From Cladosporium sp. IMV 00045 (taxonomy: Eukaryota; Ascomycota; Dothideomycetes; Cladosporiales; Cladosporiaceae): 64,000 nt of DNA. Position 1 is the first letter of the stretch. Each line of letters begins with the position of its first letter. Positions 55,208-64,000 of this stretch are shown here, in pieces. The DNA lies in assembly GCA_001931905.2 (NCBI GenBank), contig MSJI02000005.1, positions 195,371 through 259,370 of the forward strand. Reading direction: 5' to 3'. Position numbers and translations under genes: made by a program. The notes under the pieces are model-generated. The model did no database searches and was not told where the DNA came from. It saw only the letters and a program-made list of their open reading frames with translations.

Positions 55208-56562
55208 GGGGGTGGTTGAGGTGAGGAGTTGAGGAGTTATGTTTCTTTTTTTTTTTGTTGGTTTTTTGCTTATGAGGAAGGGTGAGAGCCAGGGAGGAGT
55301 AAGGTAGTCGAAGGTGTGGTGAGAGATGTCGGTGTTTTGTTGGTTCAAGAAAGGCCGATGATCTTGATCCGTAATGTCACCACTATTCAAGCAGATAGAG
55401 ATGCCGAAAATAGAGAGACTCTCCCTTGGATTTTATCACCTTGTCGTCTACCAAAAAATCCCATGGAGATGTCACCGAATGATTGGATCACCAGGAAGCA
55501 AGCTCTTTTAAAGAAGCTCCAACCACGAGCAGGCCACGGGTCTTGTGTATACCTGACGCTACAGTGTTCTAATATGTATGGCAAACAGCTCATCAATCGT
55601 GTCGTGTGACGGTCATACCACCCACGATAGTACGGTAATACCAGCGACCGTGCACTGCAGATATTCGCCGTTATTCATTACTACGATGCCAGGCCAGCCT
55701 GTTCTGCATGATAATATTTTATGCCGTCGATCATCACAGGCATTATTAATGTTTGCAAGTTGGAGACTGGCCCCCGCCCTGAGTGCCGCCTTGCCGCCTT
55801 GCCGCTTTGCTTATTGTTGTTGATCCATGGATCCTTTTCGTGCTTTGATATTGGCGCTACTGCAGCTTTTGGCATCACTCGGCAGGATTGGATCGGTGCT
55901 AAAGAGTGGGACTTAATGTGGGAGTTGGTGCTCGTGTGGGCTGCTTGTGTTTGAGAGATGCTACTACCGAGGTGTACTGCTGTTGATGATTTGGAGTGAT
56001 GGCTGCTGGGCAGTCGCTGACAGCGTTCGCACTGTAAGATACAAAGGGTATGTGTATTTGGAGGAGGAAATGCAAGTGACATATAGCTCAATAATATATC
56101 TAAACAATATCGAACTGATCGCCAAGCCGATCTGCTCTTATTATTGATCTGGTCCGTGTTGCGCATGTCTCCACGCAAGCCGACGGGAGGATCACAGGAC
56201 GATGATGCTTGGTGGTGATGATGATGCCTGGCTGGTGCGGGTTTGCAGTGCCTTAACAGGGCAACCGCCCATGTTGTACGGCAAGGCAAGGCAGGGCAGG
56301 GCAGGCCAGATCAGACATACATGGGCCCAGTCAAGTGGTCAAGTGCTACCCGGGTCAGGTAGAGCTAACCACAACCAAGTCTTATTACACTCACGCTACC
56401 ACGACCCACGCACGACCCATATATGCCGCCGCCTCTGTCCGTCGACCTGACTTGACTTGAATACCGAATCAGTCAACACCTTTCTACATCCCGCTCCCCT
56501 CACCAACTGCTCGCTCCTCTTGCCCCGGCACGCACCCATGCACTTCCCGCCGCCCAAGCACC
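55208..56562. promoter_or_regulatory. Intergenic region upstream of the 483-residue membrane protein (block B)
   Basis: 1.36 kb. The distal part has diverged from 26791-27700; the proximal 400 bp before the start codon are nearly the same as in block A apart from short insertions in a GGCAAGGCA-type tract near 56283. Confidence 0.55.
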
Positions 56563-58014
56563 ATGGCCGAGGCTAGATCCGATGTCCCTCCTGCTTCGCG
56601 TCCTCCGCCGACGGCAATACCACCACAGACATCAACCACAACCACCGGCAACTCCTACAATGGAACGTCTTCTTCGGGTGCCGTGAGACAGCGACTCCCT
56701 CATCGTCAGTCGAGCAACGGAAGCCTTCGCTCTCCCCCGCCAGAGCTGCCGCGCCGCCGCTCCTCCATTCTCTCCTTCTCCAGCCTTGAAGATGCGACGA
56801 ACTCCTTCACGGACGACCTGTTGAACCCTTCATCCACCAAGAAGCTAAAGAAGCAACAAAGGGAAGAGGATAGCAACTGGCACTCGACACCCCTGGCGTT
56901 CGCCATCTTGCCCGCGCTCGCTGGCCTGTTCTTCAACAATGGCTCCGCCTTCGTCACCGACGCGCTGCTGCTGGGATTCGCGGCGATGTTCATGAACTGG
57001 TCCATCCGCATCCCGAGAGATTGGTACTACGCCGCACAGGCCACATTGAAAGATGCCGAGCCTGGAATGCCCACCTTCGCCGACGACCTCGAGGGCGAAG
57101 ACTCGCTGAACGACTCTTTCGACGAGTCGCCCAGGGAGAAAGAAGAGGAAGACACACCCGAGGGATCTACACAGCACGCCGCGGCTCGCGAACATGCGTC
57201 GATCGAGCTCCGCAAGCAAGAGCTCTTCGCTTTGTTCGCGACTTTCACCTTCCCCGCCGTCGCGGCTTACTTGCTGCACATCATTCGTGCCCAGCTCTCA
57301 CGCCCTTCCACGGGTCTCATCTCGGACTACAATCTGTGCATCTTCCTCCTGGCAGCCGAATTCTGGCCCTGCAGGCAAGTTGCCCGCTTGATATCCGCGC
57401 GGACAATGCATCTTCAGAGGACAGTATCGGAGCTGGACGATCTGGAAGAAGCACCAGTGAACAAAGAATCCGTCTCCTCGCTCACAGTGCGCATTGCGGA
57501 GCTGGAAGCGAAGATCGCAGATCAGAGCATGTTCGCACCGAAACTACCCATAGCACAAAAAGCCGACGTGACCGACCTAGCAGCCGAGATCCGGAAGCGC
57601 TACGAGCCTCGTCTGGAAGGTCTCGAACGGGCAGTACGCCGGTACGAGAAGCGCTCAGCAACACTCGCAATGGTGACAGAGCAGCGGCTGCAAAACCTCG
57701 AGATCCGCATGCAGGACGCCCTAAGTCTGGCCGCCGCGGCCGCGCAGCGCTCGAACGAACGCAACGCGCCCTCGAAGACTCTGGCGTTCTTGACAAGCTT
57801 GATCGCCGTTCCGCTCCGGTTGGTCGTGAACGCTTGCCTTTGGCCCGTTCACGTCGTGGGAGATCTTTACGCTAAGCTGGGGAGTTTGCTCTTCGGCTCG
57901 AAACCGCGCCGTTCGGGTTCGAAACGCGGCGCTTCGAAACGCTCCTCCTCGACGAAAGGCGGCGTGGACGATCGGATCAAGGAGAAGGTGGGGCAGAAAA
58001 AGGCCTTGAGATGA
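56563..58014 (+). CDS. Conserved fungal membrane protein with coiled coil, function unknown (copy B)
   Basis: Intronless, 483 residues, the same length as copy A. I see about a dozen substitutions, mainly in loops and tail (KRLKKQ to KKLKKQ, KEVEPRMP to KDAEPGMP, SHREKE to SPREKE, LRNQEL to LRKQEL, and the last 15 residues). Hydrophobic segments and most of the coiled coil are unchanged. This pattern indicates both copies are functional proteins under constraint. Confidence 0.75.
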   Translation: MAEARSDVPPASRPPPTAIPPQTSTTTTGNSYNGTSSSGAVRQRLPHRQSSNGSLRSPPPELPRRRSSILSFSSLEDATNSFTDDLLNPSSTKKLKKQQREEDSNWHSTPLAFAILPALAGLFFNNGSAFVTDALLLGFAAMFMNWSIRIPRDWYYAAQATLKDAEPGMPTFADDLEGEDSLNDSFDESPREKEEEDTPEGSTQHAAAREHASIELRKQELFALFATFTFPAVAAYLLHIIRAQLSRPSTGLISDYNLCIFLLAAEFWPCRQVARLISARTMHLQRTVSELDDLEEAPVNKESVSSLTVRIAELEAKIADQSMFAPKLPIAQKADVTDLAAEIRKRYEPRLEGLERAVRRYEKRSATLAMVTEQRLQNLEIRMQDALSLAAAAAQRSNERNAPSKTLAFLTSLIAVPLRLVVNACLWPVHVVGDLYAKLGSLLFGSKPRRSGSKRGASKRSSSTKGGVDDRIKEKVGQKKALR

Positions 58015-59180
58015 TGGAAATGTTCTTATTCCCTTGTTTTTGCTTCGCGATCGGGCGAGGGCGAGGCGTTGGGTTTTGGTTCCAAATGTGATGTGATGTG
58101 TTTTTCCGCAGAGATACCCAGAAATTTCTTGCAGGTAATGGATGGGAGGACCAAGGCAGGCATGGAAAGGGATAGGGAAAGGGAAAGTTGGTTGATGGAA
58201 TGTAGGCATGGAAATGTAAGGGACATTCCAACCACAAGGCTAGGCTTATCATAATATGAGGAAATCTTCAACCACACAAGAGGGCTCGGCTCATTGATCT
58301 AATGCAGGCTTTGGTCTCGAGCGATGGCTATGCGTTGTCTGGTAGCTCATCGTGATTGTCATCGTAGGACCGAGTCGGTACATGTAATTATATCCTTCCT
58401 CGCTCTCATTGACACTGCACTTTTCCGAGCGTGCTGAAGGCGCTGACATGAGACGTGTGGCCGTTGCCGATTGATTGAGATACCCACCCGCATATCGATG
58501 CGAGCATCTCGGTGGCATACCAGGGCTTTCTTCAAGCTTCCTGCAGGACAAATACCGCTTCAATCAAATTCGTCTATTGGAGATGTACCTTGTGCTGTCG
58601 TCGCGAAGGCATTAGAGTCGTTCATGGGTTTCCAGTTAATGGCTTGCACTGTGGTGGGGTTGAGTAAAATGCCTACGATCTTCGCGAGGAATATCACGAT
58701 CCTTCCAGATGGGTCGTCAGTACTGATGAGATAATTCCTACCGTCGACACGACCACAGGAACAGAGTCCGACCTCGAGAACGAGTCGTCGAATTCGCACA
58801 TCCTGACAAATGAACCGCATCGTAGCCACCCATCCCATTCAGCCCGGCCAATACTGACCAAAAAATCACGTCGGTGATGAGATGTGTAAAGGCGAAGACG
58901 AGAAAGACAGCATGAATGCACTCGACTTTCTGCCGAGAGGGACAGCCGAAAGGTGGAGAACTGCACCACCTCACAAGTCAACCGAACGAACGAGTGTGCA
59001 GTGAGAGCTGGAACGGTCGAACGACGTGTTGTACATCAATACAAGGCTCGTCGATACTCCTCTCAAACTGTACGATGGCATCGTCGTAACAATCGAAGAT
59101 AAAAAAAAAAAGCGTCAAATCATCATACATACCGTGGTATTCCCTCATCCACCAAGTCGTCCAGAGATATCAAAGAAGAC
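58015..59180. other. Intergenic region with block B-specific sequence
   Basis: 1166 bp, 276 bp longer than in block A. The unmatched part is about 58350-58740. It holds open frames on both strands (58471-58734 plus, 58560-58838 minus) with somewhat protein-like composition, but no family is recognised and there is no partner in block A. An A13 tract is at about 59099. Confidence 0.5.
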
Positions 59181-60133
59181 ATGGTCTTCTACGAACCAGG
59201 CAAGACCGATCATGGCCTCCCTCGCGATCCTTTCAAAGTGCGTGTCGTCCTCTTCTCCCACTTGAAACGACAACAGATTAGATCCACTGACAGAGATAGT
59301 AAAGGCGTGCGTCGTCCCCCGTCCTATTGGCTGGATCAGCACGCGGAACAAAGAGACTGGCATTGATAATTTGGCACCGTACGTGAATCACCTTCCAAGA
59401 ATGCCTCTAGAGCAGCACGACTCATCGAAAAGAAAAGAACTCAAAGTAAAATCGAAAATCAAGAAAGACCTCCCAGAGAAAGAAATCGCACAAAGCAACC
59501 AGCCCCATCAAATCCCTAACCCTCCCTCCCAGCTACTCCCAATTCACCAATCTCACTTTCAGCCCACCCTATGTCCTCTTCTCCGCCAACCAAGACGCCC
59601 AGGGCAGCCGCAAAAACACCGTCACCAACGCCGAGTCATCCGGCGAGTTCTGCTGGAACATCGCGACGTACGCGCTGCGGCACGCCGTCAACGCCACAGC
59701 GCAACAACTTCCCCCTGAAATAGACGAGTTCACCCACTGCTCCATCGCCAAAATCACCCGCGGAAGCATCGTAGACTGCCCCATGGTGCGCGACAGTCCC
59801 GTGCGCTTTGAGTGCAAATACCATACCACGCTGCGTCTGCCGGGGGAAGGGCCGATGGGCACGGCGGATTTGGTGGTGGGTAGGGTCGTGGGCGTGCATA
59901 TTGAAGAAGGGGTTTTGACGGATGGGAAGGTGGATATCGCGAAGGTGATGCCGATTGCGAGGGCGGGTTATTTCGAGTATGTGGTGCTTAGGGGCGAGAG
60001 TGTCTTTGAGATGGTCGTGCCGGGTGGGGATGGGCCGTTGTTGAAAGGTTTGGAGGGGGATATGGAGGGGGTAAGGAAGGGTGAGGGCGATGAGAGTGGT
60101 GGGAGGGAGAGGGAGGGGGAGGGATTGGCTTGA
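59181..60133 (+). CDS. Flavin-reductase-like FMN-binding split-barrel protein (copy B)
   Basis: Three exons: 59181..59237, 59305..59378 and 59533..60133, giving 243 residues with exon lengths identical to copy A. Intron 2 is 154 bp against 188 bp because the AAAATA repeat is absent. The FMN-binding core (ACVVPRPIGWIST, DNLAPYSQFTNLTFSP) is unchanged. About ten substitutions are seen in surface regions, such as AELSGE to AESSGE and SSVDE to PEIDE. Convergent with the SDR copy B; stops are 85 bp apart. Confidence 0.82.
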
Positions 60134-60218
60134 TGAATCGAACTGATATGACCTTGTAAGCCTTGAATGGAATGGTTCTCGAGTTGATCCTTAATTAAGC
60201 AAGCGATAAAGCAGCACA

Positions 60219-61035
60219 TCAAGCAGACACGTCGTCGTCGAACTTCACGTAGCCTTTTCCTTTCACAAACGTCGCTTTCCATGGCACATACTCTTGAGCC
60301 TCCCCTTTGACCAAGCTCCCAATAAAATCAGCATGGGCATCGGCATTCACGCCATTCCACATAGCACCGCCGTCTTCTTGCCTCTCATCAACGAAATAGA
60401 AGCTGCGTTAGGAAGTTAGCAGGTGTTCAGATCGTGGCAAGATAACATGGAGATCTAACCGCATGTTCTCCCCCCTCCCAACCGAGTCCGCAACCTCCAC
60501 AAGATGCGCGCTCGCAGTCTTGCCCAGCCCAAGAGTCAACAGCTTAGGAGCGGGATGCCAAACGAGATAATTGCCAGTGTAGAAAAAATCCCCTTGACCC
60601 AGTCTCCTGAAGCCGTTCAGAGCTTCACGCGCCGCGACGAAGGCCGAGGTTGTGTTGACTGCTAGATGTTGCTGGAAAACTTCGGTGGGAATTTCCAGGG
60701 CTGTTTTCAACGTCAGGGTCTTGTGAGCGTAAGCTGTTCATGTATTAGATGGTCTTGCAATCGATAGCGTGGGATATCGACAAGGTGGTACCGTTGTATA
60801 CGACGACACTTGGATCGCCCCATGTCTGCCGCAGGGTGCTGAATACGGCTTCCACGCCCTTGGGGTCTGCCGTGTCGCAGTTGATGGAGAGGAAGTTCGC
60901 GTCATTAGATTTCTCTGTGCTCTTGACAGATCGAGAGGAGATTGCGACCCGATATCCTTTGTCGAGGAAGTGTTGTGCTACGTGGCTGCCGACACCTTTG
61001 CCTGAGCCTAGGATTAAAGCGATTGGAGTGGCCAT
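60219..61035 (-). CDS. Atypical short-chain dehydrogenase/reductase (copy B)
   Basis: Three exons on the minus strand: 61035..60792, 60733..60460 and 60402..60219, giving 233 residues with exon and intron lengths equal to copy A. The glycine motif LGSGKGVGSHVAQHF is kept, and so is the replacement of the catalytic Tyr (LTLGLGKTASAHLVE). Retention of this change in both copies shows it is a family trait and not a decaying gene. Several conservative substitutions occur, for example FLNEGYR to FLDKGYR. Confidence 0.82.
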
Positions 61036-62296
61036 TTTGGATGACCAGGGAAGACGCAGAGACCGGGACACACAGTTGCAGTACAGTCGGAAGTGGGAAT
61101 GTGTAGGCAAACTGGTGGTTATAGATGCTCTCTCGTCCACGGTACCATGTATCAGGCTATTAATCAGCCGGATATACCCCAGCTGTAACCCCTCTTATCG
61201 TCGTCCATCACGTTCGGCTGACCGTTCTTTAAGACATTAAAAATCGCCATGGAAAGCAGGGGTAAAGTGACGATGCCTTCCTCACTTCCAATAGCGACGA
61301 GAAGAGATTCGTCCTGGCACTTTACCTGAGATCAACACATGGTCAGTTATAACCAAATACGAGTATCCAGAGAGCATTGTCTCTCGTTTTGGGTTGCTTA
61401 CCTAAGCAACGGCTGAACAATCAAAAGTCCTGCACTGATAGCATATCTCTATAATGTGAATTCCTGACCTATGCCGCCACAGGGACGCCTGATTCTGGAC
61501 AAAATGCAGTGGTTTGGCCGGTTGACATTTGATGATCATACGCTATTCCAGCGCCTGGTGAAACTCCAGTTTCATCTGGCCTCATAAACCACATTCGTCA
61601 CGGACAGCCTCAACAGTGTTGCAATCGAGATCGATCTGGTAAGCAGTGTCTCAAGCGGCATGGCTCTTATGGTGGCCTGCAGGATAAGCAGCCACGCTAT
61701 TTCGAGCCATGATGGAGTCGAGAATGGGGGGCTGGAGCAGAGGAAACAGAACGAGTGTGTAGGACCTGGTAACATGGGAGAACCTCCACTCCATCACTTA
61801 ACGCGTCATCCGAGCGGTCCAAAGAGCAAGATGACCTGCATGAGATTGAAACTTGGAGAAAGAGGTGACCTAGCATTCAGATATGGCAAGTCAGATAGGA
61901 GGTACGTGAAGACGCGTGGGACGCTCTGGGCCCTTTGTTTCTGGAAGAAGGAGTGGATCCCGCGGGGAATCCTGCCACATTTGCACAGCAAAGCAACACG
62001 CGCCATCCTTCTCCTCATGGCATACCTCATTAACATCAATCTCATCCACCGTTCCACCTACCTGCGCCTGAATGTGGGGGATATCCACAGGTGCAGATGA
62101 TGGGGTGGACCCTCTTACTGACTTCCGCCCGATCGGGCAGGATGCTACACTCAGCCATGAAAGATACCTCATAGCAATAACGTTGCGTTAGATGGCAAGA
62201 ATGGCGCCTGGGAATTGTTTAAGAATGCTTGATCCAGCCGCCTTTCAAGAACGAAGTTCGGGTTGAACAAGCACTGTCTATCTCTTTGCCTTCATC
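61036..62296. promoter_or_regulatory. Intergenic region between SDR and P450 reductase (block B)
   Basis: 1.26 kb, counterpart of 32380-33644. Open frames in one block are broken by indels in the other, indicating noncoding sequence. Confidence 0.6.
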
Positions 62297-64000
62297 ATGG
62301 CCGCCACTCTTACTCAAAGATGGACCTTGTCCGATGTTCACCAAGCAGGCACATTCGCTCAGGCATCACAAACGCTGCGAGCTGCTACTGTCGATGATGT
62401 GGTCGCCATGGCAGTGCTGGCTATCCTCAGCGCCGTGTATCTGATGCGTGGCACGCTATGGGACAGACCCGACCCTTACCTCTACAAGATGTACGAGCGT
62501 CCCCAACAGAAGATGGGCTCGAAGACTGTTACTGCAGCTACGCGAGACGTCGCGGAGAGAATGCAACAGGTGGTAAGGCTCGTCGTTCAGAACGATGAAA
62601 TCTCGATAGCGTCTAATGGATTCCTAGGGTGCTGATATCGTCGTCTTCTGGGGTTCACAATCCGGTACGGCTGAGAGATTCGCTGGTCGTCTTGCCAAAG
62701 AGATCAAACAGCGTTTTGGCAAAGTGGCTCTGGTCGCGGACATGTCGGATTACGAATCCGATTCTGTCGCTCGCATTACAGACAGCAAAGTGGCCTTCTT
62801 CATCATGTCGACTTTTGGAGAAGGAGATCCCAGCGACAACGTGCACGACTTCTGGAGCTGGATTGATGCGAAGCGTGGCAAGCCTCTCAACCAACTCCGC
62901 TACATGGCGTTTGGTCTGGGAAACAGCAACTACAAGCACTACAACGCTGTCATCAACCACGTGGTGGAGAGGATCGAACTTTTGGGAGCTCAATCTCTCC
63001 TCTCAACAGGGCGTGCGGATGACGTGAAGGGTGAGACGGAAGAGCACTTCCTACAGTGGAAGGATGCTGTTCTTGCCACATTGAAAGAGAAGCTTGGTCT
63101 TGAAGAACATGACCCCGTCTATGAGCCGTCCATTAATGTTACAGAGGATTCTGCAGTGGACACTGCGGCAATCAGCCATGGCGTGCCACTTGAGCAATCC
63201 ACGAGCCGCGCTGCAGCAAGAACAATGTCTGCTGTGCACGCGCTGCCTGTGAAATCTTCCCACGAGCTCTTCAAGGTCACCGGCAATCGTAACTGTCTTC
63301 ACATGGAGATCGACTTAAGCTCTGTCACTGGTCTCAAATACAAGACTGGAGATCACCTAGCGGTGTGGCCAATCAATCCAGACGCCGAAGTTGCCAGACT
63401 TGTTCGCTGCCTTGGAATCTCCAGCAAGATGCAGACGGTTGTTACCATAAAGGCTTTGGAAGGCGAGACGAAGCCGAAGGTGCCGACCGCTGCCTCGATC
63501 TCTACCATGTTCAATCACTACCTGGAAATCACGGCTGCCGTCTCGCGAGACATCGTTTCGTCGCTCGTCGAGTTTGCGCCTAACGAAACGGCAAAACATC
63601 GTCTTCTGGCCCTCAGCAAAGATGCCAAAGCATTTTCGGAATTCACGCATGCAAATTATGTCAATTTTGGCCGATTGCTTGAATACGCCGATGAATCCGC
63701 GGGTGCTTGGTCGTCTGTGCCGCTGTCGTACATCATCGAAGCCATCCCGGCCATGCGACCTCGTTACTACTCGATTTCGTCGTCTTCTGTCGTCCAGCCG
63801 CGCCAGGCCGCTATCACTGCGGTCGTTTCTGACAGTCCCCTCAAGGACTCCGAGCAAGGCGTTCCGGGACTTTCGACCAACTACCTGCTTGCGTTGAATG
63901 GCTCTCTGCAAAATGCACCATCTGCACATCCACGATCGATGAGCTATGCACTTGACGGTCCTCAAAACCTCTTGCAAAACGGCAAGATCCATGTCCACAT
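62297..64000 (+). CDS. cprA: NADPH-cytochrome P450 reductase (copy B, 3' cut by window edge)
   Basis: Exons 62297..62572 and 62628..>64000. The visible 549 codons match copy A without indels. The membrane anchor, FMN-domain motifs (VVFWGSQSGTAERFAGRLA, STFGEGDPSDN) and the FAD-domain RPRYYSISS are intact. Substitutions include LWDKPD to LWDRPD, LLPTG to LSTG, NAMAKN to NETAKH and NYMN to NYVN. The NADPH domain lies outside the window. Whether the Zn2Cys6 regulator and P450 also follow this copy cannot be seen. Confidence 0.94.

Larger units (their letters stand above)
45651..64000. repeat. Block B of the 18-kb duplicated segment (partner 17310-35348)
   Basis: Same nine genes, same order, same strands and same intron positions as block A. 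Differences are mostly synonymous in exons; introns and spacers differ by substitutions and indels. The segment continues past the window end inside the P450 reductase. Confidence 0.95.

Overview
The window is nuclear DNA of a filamentous ascomycete (Pezizomycotina). Genes carry short introns of about 49-190 bp, mostly GT..AG with CTAAC-type branch sites just before the acceptor. The gene set is also fungal: Zn2Cys6 factors, an RFX factor, a Ytp1-like protein, a DUF6594-type protein, a Golgi GDP-mannose carrier and a secreted GH43 enzyme. A black-yeast or other Dothideomycete with a duplicated or hybrid genome would fit the doubled block described below, but that is inference. There are no prokaryotic features, CRISPR arrays, rRNA or tRNA genes that I can see.

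Layout, left part (1-17,309). The 3' portion of a fungal transcription factor (1-2055) is followed by about 4.4 kb without a convincing gene, including a G-run cluster at 3540-3660. Next come a small putative membrane protein (6412-6822, minus), a RED/IK-type spliceosomal protein (7642-9366, minus) divergent from a six-exon secreted GH43 glycosidase (9759-11173), an RFX transcription factor (12865-15442, minus) and the ER-shaping protein Yop1 (16328-17098).

Block A (17,310-35,348 and beyond) holds swi5, a Ytp1-like membrane protein, a GT8 glycosyltransferase, a peptidyl-tRNA hydrolase, a very large PAN/Apple-like secreted protein, a 483-residue membrane protein, a flavin-reductase-like protein, an atypical SDR and NADPH-cytochrome P450 reductase. 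Block B (45,651-64,000) repeats the same genes in the same order and orientation with the same intron positions. It begins directly at a 20-N gap (45,631-45,650) and ends at the window edge inside the reductase. Coding sequence is highly conserved between blocks, mostly by synonymous change, while introns and intergenic DNA have diverged and carry indels. Block B is therefore a diverged homologous copy, not a plain repeat of the same contig. The gap also removes the 5' exons of a GDP-mannose transporter, so an artificial scaffold join is as likely as a real segmental duplication.

Middle unique part (35,349-45,630). Next to the block A reductase lie a six-exon Zn2Cys6 regulator (36191-38333) and a single-exon P450 (38653-40197, minus). 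With the upstream flavin-reductase-like protein and SDR this is a redox-rich neighbourhood: a P450, its electron donor and a possible pathway regulator side by side. Beyond it lie a small two-exon gene (41115-41568, minus), a DUF6594-type membrane protein with a probable GC-AG intron, a FUN14-like mitochondrial membrane protein and the truncated GDP-mannose transporter.

Exon boundaries were worked out by hand from splice motifs, reading-frame phase and protein continuity. Family names rest on recognised motifs and not on database searches.
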